Shown: positions 24,201 to 35,880, numbered from the stretch's first letter. The stretch: 64,000 nt of DNA from Acanthopleura granulata (GCA_016165875.1 JABBOT010000003.1:24446441-24510440); one strand, 5' to 3'. Made by a program: numbers and translations. The notes: generated by a model not told the origin, from the letters alone.

Positions 24201-27200
24201 GTGGTATATTTATAATGATCTGCTACTCTATACCTGTAAGTTACAGTTTGTGAGCCCTTGTAGAGTGCTGGTTTCCAAAGCTTGAATGCCGTCATCATGT
24301 ACTGTAAATGCCTTTTTATTCGTGCGGTTCTAACTTTCGCGGATTTCACGGTATTTACTTTTCCGCGGAAACAAAAACCAGCCAATACAAAACCCATACG
24401 TTTCTTAAATACACGTATATCATATTATGTACTAGTATTAGTCTGCACTACAGCATGTACACTCTACTTGAACTGCATAAAATAAAGGACAAAGTAGGTA
24501 TTTTGGTAAAATTATTTATTTATTTTAAACAGGTGTTGTAATCATACACTACACAGCACTACAAATTTAATGGCACCATTAAGTTCACAAACGTTGAGAA
24601 ATATTTACAACGTACTTGTATGGACTTGTATTAAATCCTGTCTCTTGCTGATTATCTCATGGCACTTGATAATCCAGCGGGCATGAATAGGCTTCAACAC
24701 AGCGGTGTATTGACATCGCTATAATCAAGCTGGGCCATGACTTCATTAGCATACAACGCCTGGAAACAGTTTTTCAGTTCATCCTTGAAATCTTTGTTGA
24801 CGGAGAGATCAAGCGACTGGAGACGGTCGGTGCAGCATGCTGGTACAAACACACAATAAATATCATTTCGTCTCAGATTGGTTATTAAATCATCACCCTG
24901 GTGGGCTCTGAACACGTCAGATATTACCAAACACTTCTGGGTAGGTCTCAGTTTTAGCGCCTTCCGCTGTTTCTTACAGTAAGGGATGACTTCGTTCACA
25001 TACCGCAGCGTGGACTCGTCTGTACTTCAGTGGGATTCCTTAATTTTACCGAAGTCTTCTGGTAATTTCTTCACATCTTTTGTCCCCTTTCGTTTGACAT
25101 ATCCCATTCATTTAAGTAAAGATCGGGCCCAGGTCTCTGTAATAGTAAGTGTGCCACCAAACTGTGGAAGTTTAGTTTTGTCCTGTTTTAGAAGGCCGCC
25201 TTCAGCTGCAGCCATAAGAATTCGACGATTTATCACTCCGCCACTCAAACAGACTTTTTTTACCCAGTCCTTCACCATATCGTCAAGTTTCTGTCCAATT
25301 AACAAGGGATGATCAGTTGTAGCCTTAGGGAGGGATCGGATAACACTGCCGGGTTTTTTTCCCCATCTTTTTCAAGTATGAAGACTTCATACTTCGCACG
25401 GTGCTTTCATTAATAGGGCGACCTAGCTGAGAGGAGAATTTACGGGCAGCACATGCTATGCTGATTTCCACTGCAGTTCGGGCAATCTTCGCTCTCATGT
25501 CATCATAGCTGTTCTACCCCCCACCCTTTCCTTTTCTGGGATTTTCTGCTATTTCCGAATCTACAGCATCGTTGGCAGCCTGAATAATGTCGGCTTCTTC
25601 TATGGACTGGCTGCTCTGTGGATTTGGTAGACCGGGAGTCTTGGCAGGGCTCGTTGTGCTTATCCATTTCCACGAAGACAGTTTTGAAGCAATCGTGATG
25701 GACTTTATTGAGTGAGAGAAGAATGATTTCAGTGTCAGCGGCAACTGGTTTATATTACCAGTAAATTTACTCAAATCTGTCACAAGTAACAAGTATACAG
25801 ACCGGTTTGGGGCATGTGAATTAAACAATAGTGTTTATTTATTTTTGTCACATTTACCGTTAATCCTTAAGTTTATCTTAAGGAGATTGACTTCCTGACC
25901 CCAGGGATCCTTAATCTTTAGGCTCACCAGCGAGACTAAGTGTTCAAAAGATTAAAAACTTAAGATGATTATTTTTCTTTCTCTAAACCAAGCCACTGAA
26001 CTGTATAAATCTTTCGTTATATCTCACATTAACAAACAAGTTAAAATTAAACGTATTTGACGATTCCTGTGTTGAAATGCTTTTGTTAAAATCCGCGAAA
26101 GTTTATTCCCGCGAATATGTCTTCTTGGCGAATCCGCGAAAGTTTATGCCCGCGAATATAAAGGCATTTACAGTATGTGAAATTGTGATTAATATGATGT
26201 AAGCACCAAGTTAATAAATATATTGAAATCTTTCAAACATGGCCAGTACCAACATTTAACATTTTGTTGTCTATCATTATAAGGATGACATGGACAGATA
26301 CGTGTATGATTTCGTGGTTGACATGAGAAAAAAGGATAGATCGTAAATTTGTTCTGTAACACTAATTCTGGTGATCAGCCACATTTGACTGATGACATTT
26401 CGTTCGGTGTATACAACTATTGTTCAGTTGTACACGTAGCCAGTTTTTCGTTCAGTCAACCACACATCTACAATGCGAATTCCCCATTAAACTGATGTTG
26501 CCAGCTTCATGGTTTACAGTTTTGATTTGTCATCTCCAAAGATTCCCCAGACTTCATGAAGCACTTTTTCTGATATTACAGATTTCAGAATACGAAGCAG
26601 TTCATCCAATCAGGAATTGGGCCGACTTAAAGCGACGCGTGGGTCCGTATCGCCGTTGTTTTGTCTTCACACATAACAGCATGCCCAGGGAACCAGTTGT
26701 GGTGCTTCACACAGCTCTGGCCAGTCAGATTTCTGACAGTATTCATGTAAGTTTTTCACAGGACTCACATTTGCCAAACAACTTTAACCAGTGGAAATTA
26801 TATGTGATCAGTTCTCTGATAGTTTGTTGCTGATATTAAGTGACTAATACAATGCAAATTGCAGGACTTTAGATGCCGTTTTCATCAGGTTGATAGCATG
26901 AGGAAGTAATGTATGTGTTTCATCAGGTTAATGATGATATTCTGGCTGTTCACAGTGGCAGTGAAATGTACATGTATGAAATACTTCAGTAACTCACTGT
27001 TCACAGTGGCATTGAAAGTGTACATGTGTGTATTACTCCAGTGACTCACTGCTCACAGTGGCAGTGAAAATGTACATGTGTGAATTACTCCAGTGACTCA
27101 CTGCTCACAGTGGCAGTGAAAATGTACATGTGTGAATTACTTCACTTACTCACTGCTCACAGTGGCAGTGAAAATGTACATGTTTGAAGTACTCCAGTGA

Positions 27201-30126
27201 CTCACTGCTCACAGTGGCAGTGAAAATGTACATGTATGAAATACTTCAGTAACTCACTGTTCACAGTGGCAGTGAAAATGTACATGTGTGAATTACTCCA
27301 GTGACTCACTGCTCACAGGGGCAGTGAAAATATACATGTTTGAAGTACTCCAGTGACTCACTGTGAATGAGTGGCAGTGAAAATGTACATGTATGAAATA
27401 CTTCAGTGACTCACTGTGAATAGGACTCTATAACACTGATGAAATATTTTTCCTGTTTTACAGTCAATAGTTTTCCGGCCTTATCAGAGGTCACCGTCTC
27501 AGGCTGGTTCTGAGGACGGTCAACATTCTAGCTCCACCGATACAGACAGAGACTTGGAGAATCCCAGCTTGATCAACACAGCCGTCTTCTACTCCATCAC
27601 ATCTACACAGAGAGGTAACTGTCACATAGGTCACAATAAAGATGTCTTTTCTTGTAAAGTAGGCAGTGCTTTTTACATGTTTCACAAATTTTATAAATCA
27701 TAAGTCTGATAAGATTTGCAAATTACTGTTACTGAATCAGTCAGGTTACCAAGGGAAGTTTGCCGAGCTTAGTTGACTTGCTCAAATTCAGGTCGTGACA
27801 TTTACTTTAATTCAATAATTATTGCACAATTCAGGAATTTATATACCACATGTATAACAAACAGGGTCATCTATTTACAGCAGGAAAGTAAGAGAATTGA
27901 AGGTTCTCCAATGGCTGACAACATTGATACATGTAGTAATGTTTGTTGGGATTGGTCAAGGGCTGGCCAGAAAAGTAGAAAGTGTGGTCCGTCTTCAGAT
28001 TATGTGCAGGTGGGAGGAATGTAGCCAGGTACAGTTTTACTGTAGTTTAGTGAAAGATCAGCTCACTACAGTTACAGATGATGAACTAGCCTCAACAGGT
28101 TCACCCAGTTACAGTACAGTCATCATGATTCAGGTTGCTTGTAGCGTGGTGTTTTCATAAAGAAAACGGCAAGATCATATTGACATAGTTGCCTACTTTT
28201 ATATAGGTTTCATACATTCGAACAAAATCAGTGATACAAAACGATCACACTTGTAATAGAGCAAGGAATTATGTGTTGTTTTCTTGTTGCAGGTCTTCAA
28301 GGGGTTGACCTTGGGAATTATTTAATAAAAAGGGTTGTGCGCGAGTTGCAGGCCGAGTTCCCTCACCTTAACCAGTTCTCCAGTCTGTCTCCTATACCAG
28401 GGTTTAAAGACTGGCTAATTACTGAGATTAACAAATTCTTACATGAAGCAAGTAAGTTATTGAAGTAATTTGTATTTGTCAGTTTATATATTAACAGAGA
28501 ACATTATTCGAAGACATGCTGTCAATCCCAAATTATATAAATATGTAGGTTTTGGACTAAGTCAACTTTCCTTGCCCAAACTGTGCTTAGAATCACTTTG
28601 TGGGCTTACCATTGTGAAGTAAGGCAAGGTATTACGAAGATGTTGGAAAATGGCATGATGTTGTGCAAGTGTGGGTTATAGACCTTTTTTCAGCTGTGAA
28701 TTTAACTTAACATTTTTAGCTCAGCTCTACTAAGTACAGGCGTAACTTGTTTCATTCCCTGAGTGTCGGTGTCCATTAATAGGGAAAGAAATGTTAAACA
28801 AAATGTTAAGGGTGGTACCTTAAAAAGTGCGGCATGCACTGAACTCAGGGTTTGCACACATGTAGAGCACTATAACATGAGGGGGTTACTCCTTTGTTGA
28901 TTCAGTGTGTGCATTTTAAATACCGTAAATTACCGAATACCTGAATAAGAGTACTGTGTGTTAGAGTCTGTGTTAAACAAAATGTTATGGGTGGTATCTT
29001 AAAAATACTGCATGTGAAAAATTCAGGGTTTGCACACATGTACAGCACTATAACACTGGGATATTCCATCGTTGATTCTCTGTGTGCATATTAAATACCA
29101 TAAATTACCAAATTCCTGACTTTGTGTACTGTGTATAGAATCTGTATTAAACAAAATGTTAGGGGTGGTATCTTAAAAGTACTGCATGTGAAAAATTCAG
29201 GGTTTGCACACATGTAAAGTAAATACCATAAAGTACAGAATTCCTGACTTCTTGTACCGCATATTAGAATCAGTCCGCTACAGTCAAGCTTTTTGGTAGC
29301 CTTGCTACCACATCTAAGTTTGTGAAGCAGATGTTATAACTTTCTAACAACTATACTTGCAAGCCACACTAGTTTCTCACAGACATAACTTGTTACTCTA
29401 TGTTGTAGGTATTGGAGAGTTCCCTCAGAACGTGTTATTTACAGCAGATGAGTTGTCCCATATAAGTGCCTATGCAGATAGTGGAAATGAGCCCCCGATG
29501 TCCTGTGTCAAACACATACTCCAGGCTGGTGCCTGGGTGGAGAAGGAGCCCTTGTGTTCACTCCTGAAAACCCCGCTCATGAGACTGTGTGCTAGATATT
29601 TGTATGTGGAGAAGAGGAGAGGAAGGGCACTTAATCCTGTTGGTAAGTCTGATTTTTTTTTTCTTTTTTGGAGTTTTAGTTAATTGTAACAGATTGGGTC
29701 AGTGCAATATCTTAACATTTTTCTTCCAAATATTTGCCTTACATGATTGCGTCAATTCTTTGTAGTTCTAGTGTATGGAGATAAGGTAGAAGTTACGAGA
29801 ACAAAGAGTTTTGGCCTTTGAATCCTTACATGTGGAATGAAGCAATTCAGATGAGAGAATTCGGGAGTCATGAGCTACCTTGTCTTGTTTTTGCAGCAAA
29901 TTTCCATTTGGGTAATGGTGCAGTGATGTGGCGGTTAAACTGGCTAGCGGATACTAGTAGTCGTGGAATCAATCAGTCCTGTGGCATCATGGTCAACTAC
30001 CGATATTACTTAGAACAGACAGATGAGAACAGTAGGAAGTATTTAGAAAAGCGTGAGATCACAGCCTCAGAGCAGGTGGTGGAGCTGTGTCCAGACACTG
30101 TGGTAACATCCCCTGTGTCCAACTAG
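21215..30126 (+). CDS. MLYCD: Malonyl-CoA decarboxylase
   Basis: Nine exons: 21215-21358, 22315-22455, 23183-23323, 23627-23779, 26582-26746, 27464-27614, 28293-28451, 29409-29642, 29897-30126. All junctions are GT-AG with matching phases (0,0,0,0,0,1,1,1). The enzyme decarboxylates malonyl-CoA to acetyl-CoA and so controls fatty-acid oxidation in mitochondria, cytosol and peroxisomes. From ATG 21281 the product is 483 aa; vertebrate enzymes are about 490. Exon 1 is open upstream of that ATG to its acceptor, so a leader exon may exist upstream. The N-terminal helical domain covers exons 1-4 (for example [18 protein letters not shown]). The catalytic domain includes [34 protein letters not shown] and [15 protein letters not shown]. 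The family's catalytic Ser and His (human Ser329 and His423) correspond here to Ser309 and His411. The C-terminus is VTSPVSN, without the SKL-type peroxisomal signal of the human protein. Confidence 0.95.
22752..22985 (+). repeat. Interspersed repeat shared with 56040-56235
   Basis: Similar phrases occur in the same order and orientation at both places: ctaattcttatctttgggac against ctaattgtgtttatttttgg, then a ctgcycctkttttagc-like phrase, then a stretch around gcagtactgatatctgtgcc against gaaggactaatatctatccc. Similarity is moderate. It lies in MLYCD intron 2, inside a 165-codon open frame that I do not regard as a gene. Confidence 0.45.
24302..26173 (-). mobile_element. Tigger/pogo-type DNA transposon, internally deleted
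   Basis: The ends are inverted repeats: ctgtaaatgcctttttattc on the left and its near-perfect complement (gaatataaaggcatttacag) on the right. They are flanked by TA dinucleotides (24300-24301 and 26174-26175), the target duplication of the Tc1/mariner-pogo superfamily. The right end carries two direct copies of a cgcgaaagtttatkcccgcg motif (about 26094-26114 and 26132-26153), and the left end has a related actttcgcgg, probably transposase-binding sites. Inside, on the minus strand, lie a CENP-B/Tigger helix-turn-helix region ([13 protein letters not shown], then [20 protein letters not shown]) and the C-terminal catalytic part ([30 protein letters not shown]). It sits in MLYCD intron 4. Confidence 0.9.
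24694..25828 (-). pseudogene. Broken Tigger-like transposase
   Basis: The transposase reading frame is interrupted by stops and frame changes near 25515, 25306, 25107 and 25025. It also lacks the central segment that would hold the first catalytic Asp: a sequence ending [12 protein letters not shown] runs almost directly into [17 protein letters not shown]. The second (ISDVFRAH) and third (LQSLDLS) catalytic regions remain. The element therefore cannot encode an active enzyme. Confidence 0.8.
26950..27418. repeat. 52-bp minisatellite in MLYCD intron 5
   Basis: About nine head-to-tail units of roughly 52 bases built on gctcacagtggcagtgaaaa followed by tgtacatgtgtgaattactc and cagtgactcact. 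Units differ by a few substitutions. The array ends about 45 bases before the exon 6 acceptor. Confidence 0.9.
28793..29245. repeat. Three ~175-bp tandem units in MLYCD intron 7
   Basis: The phrase ttaaacaaaatgtta starts units at about 28793, 28973 and 29147, giving periods of 180 and 174. Each unit continues with ggtggtayctta, aytcagggtttgcacacatg and taaataccrtaaa. The third copy is shortened by an internal deletion. Confidence 0.85.
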
Positions 30127-30670
30127 AGGACTTCAGTTACAACCCATGTCCAGCTGGAGAACTGCAATAACAACCTCAGTACATGACTAGAGTGTTACAG
30201 TAACAGTTCCTGTGTCCAGCTAGAGAACTTCCGTAACCACCCCAGCACCTGACTGGAGTGTTACAGTAAGAACCCCTGTGTCCAGCTGGAGAACTTCAGT
30301 AACCACTCCAGCATCTGACTAGAGTGTCACAGTAAGAATTCCTGTGTCCAGCTAGAGAACTTCAGTAACCACTCCAGCATCTGACTAGAGTGTTACATTA
30401 AGAATTCCTGTGTTCGTCTAGATAACTTCCGTAACCACCCCAGCACCTCACTAGAGTGTTACAGTAAGAATTCTTGTGTCCAGCTGGAGAGCTTCAGTAA
30501 CCACCCCAGCAAGTGACTGGAGTGATACAGTAACAAGTCCTGTGTCCAGCTGGGGAACTTCAGTAACAACCCCAGCACGTGACTGGAGTGTTACAGTAAC
30601 AAGTCCTGTGTCCAGCTGGAGAACTTCAGTAACAACCCCAGCACCTGACTAGAGTGTTACAGTAACAACC
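30112..30670. repeat. 66-bp minisatellite overlapping the MLYCD stop codon
   Basis: The phrase cctgtgtccagct recurs at about 30209, 30274, 30341, 30407, 30473, 30539 and 30605, a period of 65-67. Two earlier, partly truncated units begin at about 30112 and 30143. Each unit continues as ggagaacttcagtaaccacc, then ccagcacctgactagagtg and ttacagtaa. The first unit contains the last MLYCD codons and the TAG stop (30124-30126). Confidence 0.92.
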
Positions 30671-30934
30671 CTTGTGACTAGTCCTTGTGGCCTAGCTAAT
30701 TGCAGGATACAACAGTGTTATGCAGCGTCAAACTACAACAGACTGGTATAATTATTATTGTTATAATTGCTGCTGCAGCAGTATTACGGAGTGTCAAACA
30801 CTGTGATGATATTGACATTGAACAGGGTTTAAATTGGATTGTGCAGAAATGTCAGGTAATATAAAGTATTCTTTTAGCATAGTGTGTCTCATCCAGAATT
30901 TGTACTGATACTTCTGTGTTTTCTGAGCATCATT

Positions 30935-31262
30935 AAGACCATGTGCTCATGCTGTAGTATTATGTGCGCACAGCCTGTATGGTGTGAAGCGATAATTGTT
31001 TACAATCCAGAATGTGTGCTGATACTGTACTGTTATTTGTGCATGATCCAATTTGTGTGCTCGTACTGCAGTGTTATGTGTGCACAGTCTATAACGTGTA
31101 CTCAAACTGTAGTGTACTGTGTCACAATCAAGAGTGTGGGCTCATATTGTAGTGTACAGTGTGCACAACCCAGAATGTGTGCTCACACTGTAGTGTTGTG
31201 TGTGCAGAGTCCAGAATTCATGCTCATACTGTAGTGGTGTGTGTGAACAGTTCCAAATGTGT
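30935..31262. repeat. Degenerate ~41-bp tandem repeat
   Basis: Seven to eight diverged units follow the pattern gtgtgctcatactgtagtgt, then trtgtgtgcacagtccagaa. The array runs directly into the SINE that begins near 31262. Confidence 0.8.
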
Positions 31263-31465
31263 ACTCATCGCGTAGTGGGATAGTGTAGTGGCTAGGGTGT
31301 CTGTCTCAGGGTCGGGAGATTTGGAATCAATTGGCCAGCAACCTGTGGTTGGTCCTGGGCTTCCCCAGGGCTCTGCCCTGTTTCCTTCCACCATAATGCT
31401 GGCCACCTTCATATGAGTGAAATATTCTTGACCATGGCGCAAAACACAAATCGAATAAATAAATG
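31262..31465 (+). mobile_element. SINE with a different tRNA-like head
   Basis: The body and tail (ggccagcaacctg, ggctctgccctgtttcc, gaaatattcttgaccatggc, AAATAAAT end) are those of the common family. The 5' part reads gatagtgtagtggctagggt, then gtctgtctcagggtcgggag and ggaatcaatt. This resembles the A-box and anticodon arms of another tRNA, not the ggcctccgtggctcagt head of the other copies. Confidence 0.65.
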
Positions 31466-33600
31466 AGTAAATGAAAACATTTTGTAATCGAAAAGGTGAG
31501 TAAGTGTGTTCTTTTGGGAGGAATTGAACAAAAGTAGAACAATTGCTGTTGGTTTGAAAGTATGAGTAGCATTAATATAAAATTGGAACCAAAGCTGTGA
31601 TGACATTGTGATATCAGTTATGCTCAAAAGAGAGTGGCTTTTAAGTATTTCTGCTGATAGTGTTGTCTCCATACTAAAGTAAACCCTCCCTGAATCACCA
31701 GTGAAAAAAGAGAACTACTTTGTGGGGGTTCTTCACTTTCTCGACACATTTACTCCACTTGCGTTTTTTACATGCTGTCCAGTAACGTAATGGTATATGA
31801 TAAGGTTTGTACTTTTACTCACTGAATAGAATTGACAGACAGATTTTGGTTATAATGTGTAGGTTATAATGTGTAGTCCATCATAAGGTACTGTACACTA
31901 TTTAAAAGAACTTTGTAGTCGAAGTTGTTCAAGGATCTCCTAGCCCTGGCCTGAAGCTTTGCTCAAACCTGAAATGATGACCAAGGCAGCCTCTCAGTTG
32001 GCTGATGTAATCTTTTCTTTATCTGTTTTTTGATAAAAAAAATGAGGTAGCATATTTTTACTAGTGTTCTGAATATGATAGTGTTGAACAGAAACCCAGA
32101 TTGGACAAGCCTTTTGTTAATCCTTGGGCTGGAGATTAACTCAGTAGAATTATCTGTGTATTAAAAACAGTTGAAGAGAAAATGCAAGTTTATATTATTG
32201 AGGTATTTTAGTTTGGTGTGAGCAGGCCAGCATATTCATAGTGGTGTGTATGTGGTATGTCATGCTGAGGATGGCTCTGCCAATCATAGTATGAACCCTG
32301 ACATGCCACAGTCAGGGAAAACTGAACAAGGAAATGCTTGTTATGTAGGACGTGACCAGAGATTCAACTTTTACTTAACCAGGTGCTTGTTAAAAATATA
32401 CATGGGTATGGTTTTATTTGTTTTCACATTGATCTCAAAAGTTGTGAAATTCAGTCAGTTATGTGAGGAACTTGTACGTACATGGATAGAGATGATTTCT
32501 ACCAATGCGGGTTCTTTGTCATTCATTATGATTTATCCACTTTAGTTTGTTTTACGCACATGCACATATGTAATTCAAGGAAATTAAATTTAAAATTGAT
32601 TCAAAGGAATGGTTTGTCATTTGGAAAAAGTCTTTAAGAATTGATAAGCCTACTAACGTTGTCCAGTGTTCTGTTTCTTCTGTAGCAAACGTCTGACATT
32701 CCTCAACGATTCCACTGGAAAAAATTTAGTGAGAATGTTGAGCTATTGTAGAAATCTGTGAATGTACTTAGAGGCTGCCAGTACATTAGGTACAAGGGGC
32801 GTACCGGGGATGGGGTGGGGGAAGCAAAAAGCAGAGCACCGAATTTGCGATGTAAAGATATAAGTAGCATACGTGTTTTTGTACCGATGGGCAAAATTCG
32901 CCATGCACAGTGTACCAATGTTTCGAACAGATTAGGTGTCGGGTATGATTGTCAGCGAGTTTGAGCCATTACCACGTGATCTAAGTCGCCAGCCGATACA
33001 GTTCGAATTGATTACCAGAATTGGAAACGGCATCGGACTCCACGGAACGCTTATTCCAGAACGAATTTGTGTGGAAAAAAATTGTCATGACGATTGTCAA
33101 CAGCTTCGAAACAAAGTGAAAACCAGCCTTTGAAGAGGCGACCATAAATCAGCTATAGGTTGAGAACTGCCTTTCTTATATCCATTGCGGCTTCTGTACG
33201 GTAAACACATGGGTTGGCTTAGCTATTAAATCAGTGATAAATCTGCAACAAATTGGTCAGAACTGCGGATTACAATTTTGAAATGTCTCGTTGTTAACTT
33301 ATTGGCAAATGGTAGAAATTTAAAGCCGTTTAATTCAGTTATAGCTGGCGATTTGCAACGGACACTGTACTTGAATAAACCCTTGAATAACAGTCTTTCT
33401 TTAATCCCCAAGCAGCCTTACCAAACGCAAACCACATGTTTGCTTGTGGCGCGCCACTACGCTACCTGGCTTTTTTCCTGGCCTATGCAAAATATGCTGT
33501 AGAGAATAGGCTCCGCGGTTTGTAAGATGGCATAGGTGGTCGACCAGGACAAATACATCTTGGTATATACATTAGTTGTATAACTGTGTAAATTCTGGCC
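31466..33600. other. No gene recognised
   Basis: The interval is spacer DNA with no convincing exon. The part right of about 33000 may be decayed 5' sequence of the LINE remnant that follows, but the similarity is too weak to annotate. Confidence 0.4.
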
Positions 33601-33639
33601 AAGTTTGCTGACTTTCCCGACAGCAACTTAGGTCATAAT

Positions 33640-34545
33640 TTTGAATTAATAAGTCCTACTCGGTCTGTAATATCCGAAATTGTCTCTAATTGCAAGAACA
33701 GCGCTCCTGGGATAGACAGTATAGGCATGTCATTTGTTAAATGTCTTCCATTCCATTACTTATTTATTTTATTTATTTGATTCGTACTCAAAAATATTTC
33801 ACTTACACGACGGCGGTCAGCAGTATGGTGGGAGGAAACCGGGCAGAGCCCGGGGAAACCCACGACCATCCGCAGGTTGCTGGCAGACCTTCCCGCGTAT
33901 GAGCGGAGAGGAATCCAGCATGAGGCTGAACTTGAACTCACAACGACCGCATTGATGGGAGGCTTCTTGTTATTACGATGCGCTAGCCCGCTAACCGACT
34001 TCCATTCCATTACCTCACCATTGTCGTGTATTGTTAATTTACCCTTCTAAGCTGGTGTTATGCAGGCAGATATAAAAGCTAAGTCACAGTGAAGATATTG
34101 GGAAACTGCAGACTAGTCGACGTGTTAGCAGCCTAAGTAAAATTTTAAAGAACATTGCTGCCGTAAACGTAATAGAGTTTAGAGAAAAGTTTACCGTATT
34201 ATACTGTTACAATAATCAGCTCGGATTCAGATCGAATCATTCTATATGCCCTGCCTTTCCTTGCCTGAACCAGTCATTAGTTGCTGCACAAGAATTAAAA
34301 TAATTTAGTGTTGTATGTTTTTAGGTCTTTCTATAAGGCATTCGATATATATCGTTAGCCAGGGTATTTTCTCACATAAACTATACTTGGGTTTCAAGGT
34401 ATAAGCAACATGTGGTTTAAAAATTACTCATCCAATAGATCTCAATCATTTTATCTTAATAACAAATCCTGTGGGCTACGAACGATATCATGGCGTCCTT
34501 CAGGGGTCCATTCTCGGACCATATATAATTGTGATTTCGTATCGG
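33640..34545 (+). pseudogene. Non-LTR retrotransposon reverse-transcriptase remnant
   Basis: Translated pieces on the plus strand match the order of a LINE reverse transcriptase: SVISEIVSNCKNSAPGIDSI (the region before the first finger motif), then NNQLGFRSNHS, a decayed LSKAFD-like segment near 34325-34352, WFKNYSSNRSQ with YLNNKSCGLRTIS, and a degraded VPQGSILGP near 34497-34522. Frameshifts and stops separate the pieces and the YADD catalytic box was not found. It is interrupted by the nested SINE at 33760-33998. Confidence 0.7.
33760..33998 (-). mobile_element. SINE nested in the LINE remnant, with 15-bp target duplication
   Basis: The insert is a minus-strand copy of the common SINE, truncated at its 5' end (it begins at gtcggttagc). 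It is bounded by perfect 15-base duplications, cttccattccattac, at 33745-33759 and 33999-34013. This marks the exact insertion and shows LINE-type target-primed integration. Confidence 0.92.
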
Positions 34546-35082
34546 TTTCAATTATTTTGAAAATTATGATACATATGATACCAGTGTAACGTTATCACAC
34601 GCACTAAGACAAGGTGATCTTGTTCGCATATTACATAGAGAGTTGTTACTGTTACATGGGAGTGATTGGTTTTCATGTAATAAACTGTTCGTAAGTGTTG
34701 CAAATTAAAACAAATTTTACGTTATTTAAACCTACCTGCAAATGCAGTGCATGCATTTCAACCTAGTTTTACCTGTGATATGACAGGACATAGAACATAT
34801 TGGGTGCTTTCAATTTCTTGGGGTCCGTTTTTCAAACAGGGTGTAAGTTATGTCAAATGCAATTGCCAGGACGACACAAACTGAGATACATGGCCATGGT
34901 AGTCTTGTTTGACATAAAACGGGATCCAGTACGTAACTTGTTCCCAACATAAATTAATGCAATCTGTAAAAGGGAAAAAAAAATAATAATATAACCTAAA
35001 TTTGGAAATTAGTGTCAAATGCAGCATAAATCTGAAAACGTTTATTTTCGACCTATTACTCACTTATCTTTTCATACCTCTC

Positions 35083-35332
35083 GGGGCCTCCGTGGCTCAG
35101 TTGGTTAGCACGCTAGCGCATCGTAATGACCCGAAGCCTCCCACCAATGCGGTCGCTGTGAGTTAAAGATCAGCTCATGCTGGCTTCCTCTCCGGCCGTA
35201 CGTGGGAAGGTCTGCCAGCAACGTACGGATGGCCATGGGTTTCCCCCCGGGCTCTGCCCGGTTTCCTCTCACCATAATACTGACTTCCGTCGTATAAGTT
35301 AAATACTTTTGAGTACGGCGTAAAACACCAAT
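35083..35332 (+). mobile_element. tRNA-derived SINE, near full length
   Basis: The head ggggcctccgtggctcagtt followed by ggttagcacgctagcgc, a B box variant (gtgagttaaagatc), and the full body and tail gagtacggcgtaaaacacca are present. It ends directly against a truncated MITE copy starting about 35355. Confidence 0.88.
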
Positions 35333-35354
35333 CAAATGACTCTCATTTTACAAG

Positions 35355-35485
35355 CATCAAAATATCGTACGTGTGCGATAATTTTGATGGTACGGCAATT
35401 AAGTAAGATATCATACCTCACCTCTTCCACAAAAATAAAATTTACTACAATAAATTGTCGTGCTGCTTGTGGTGAAAGTGGCCCC
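35355..35485. mobile_element. Partial MITE copy (GGGGCCACTTTCA family)
   Basis: The segment shares with 43174-43349 the phrases atcaaaatatcgtac, aagatatcrtacctcac, ttccacaaaaat and the terminal ggtgaaagtggcccc. The left terminus is missing next to the SINE end. Confidence 0.6.
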
Positions 35486-35584
35486 TGGTCTTACCTCTTA
35501 AATATTCTGACCGAAGATATATAATTAGCACATGCGACATCTATATACACACATGCTGCATGTTCAGTTTTCACTATATAGCAA

Positions 35585-35880
35585 CATGTTGATATATGAT
35601 ATTGATTTTGACATTTTGATGGATGTCTCGGTACGCTTTCACTGCATTGGTTTTATATCTGGAAACGATTATAACATCGGTTGATGTCTAGACACGTTTT
35701 CGCCGTATTGGTTGACGTGTGAGCATGTTTTTGCGTCATCGGTTGATGTACGCAAGTTTGATGTCTGGACAAGGTTCCCCTCATTTGTAGATTTCTGGAC
35801 ACGTTTTTGACCCTTTGGTTGATGTCTGGATACATTTTTGCCGCAGTGGTTGATGTCTGGATACGTTTAATCTGTAAATA
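35585..35880. repeat. 31-bp minisatellite, first block
   Basis: About nine diverged units with the pattern ggttgatgtctggatacg(c/t)tt. It is separated from the main block by a SINE fragment. Confidence 0.8.
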
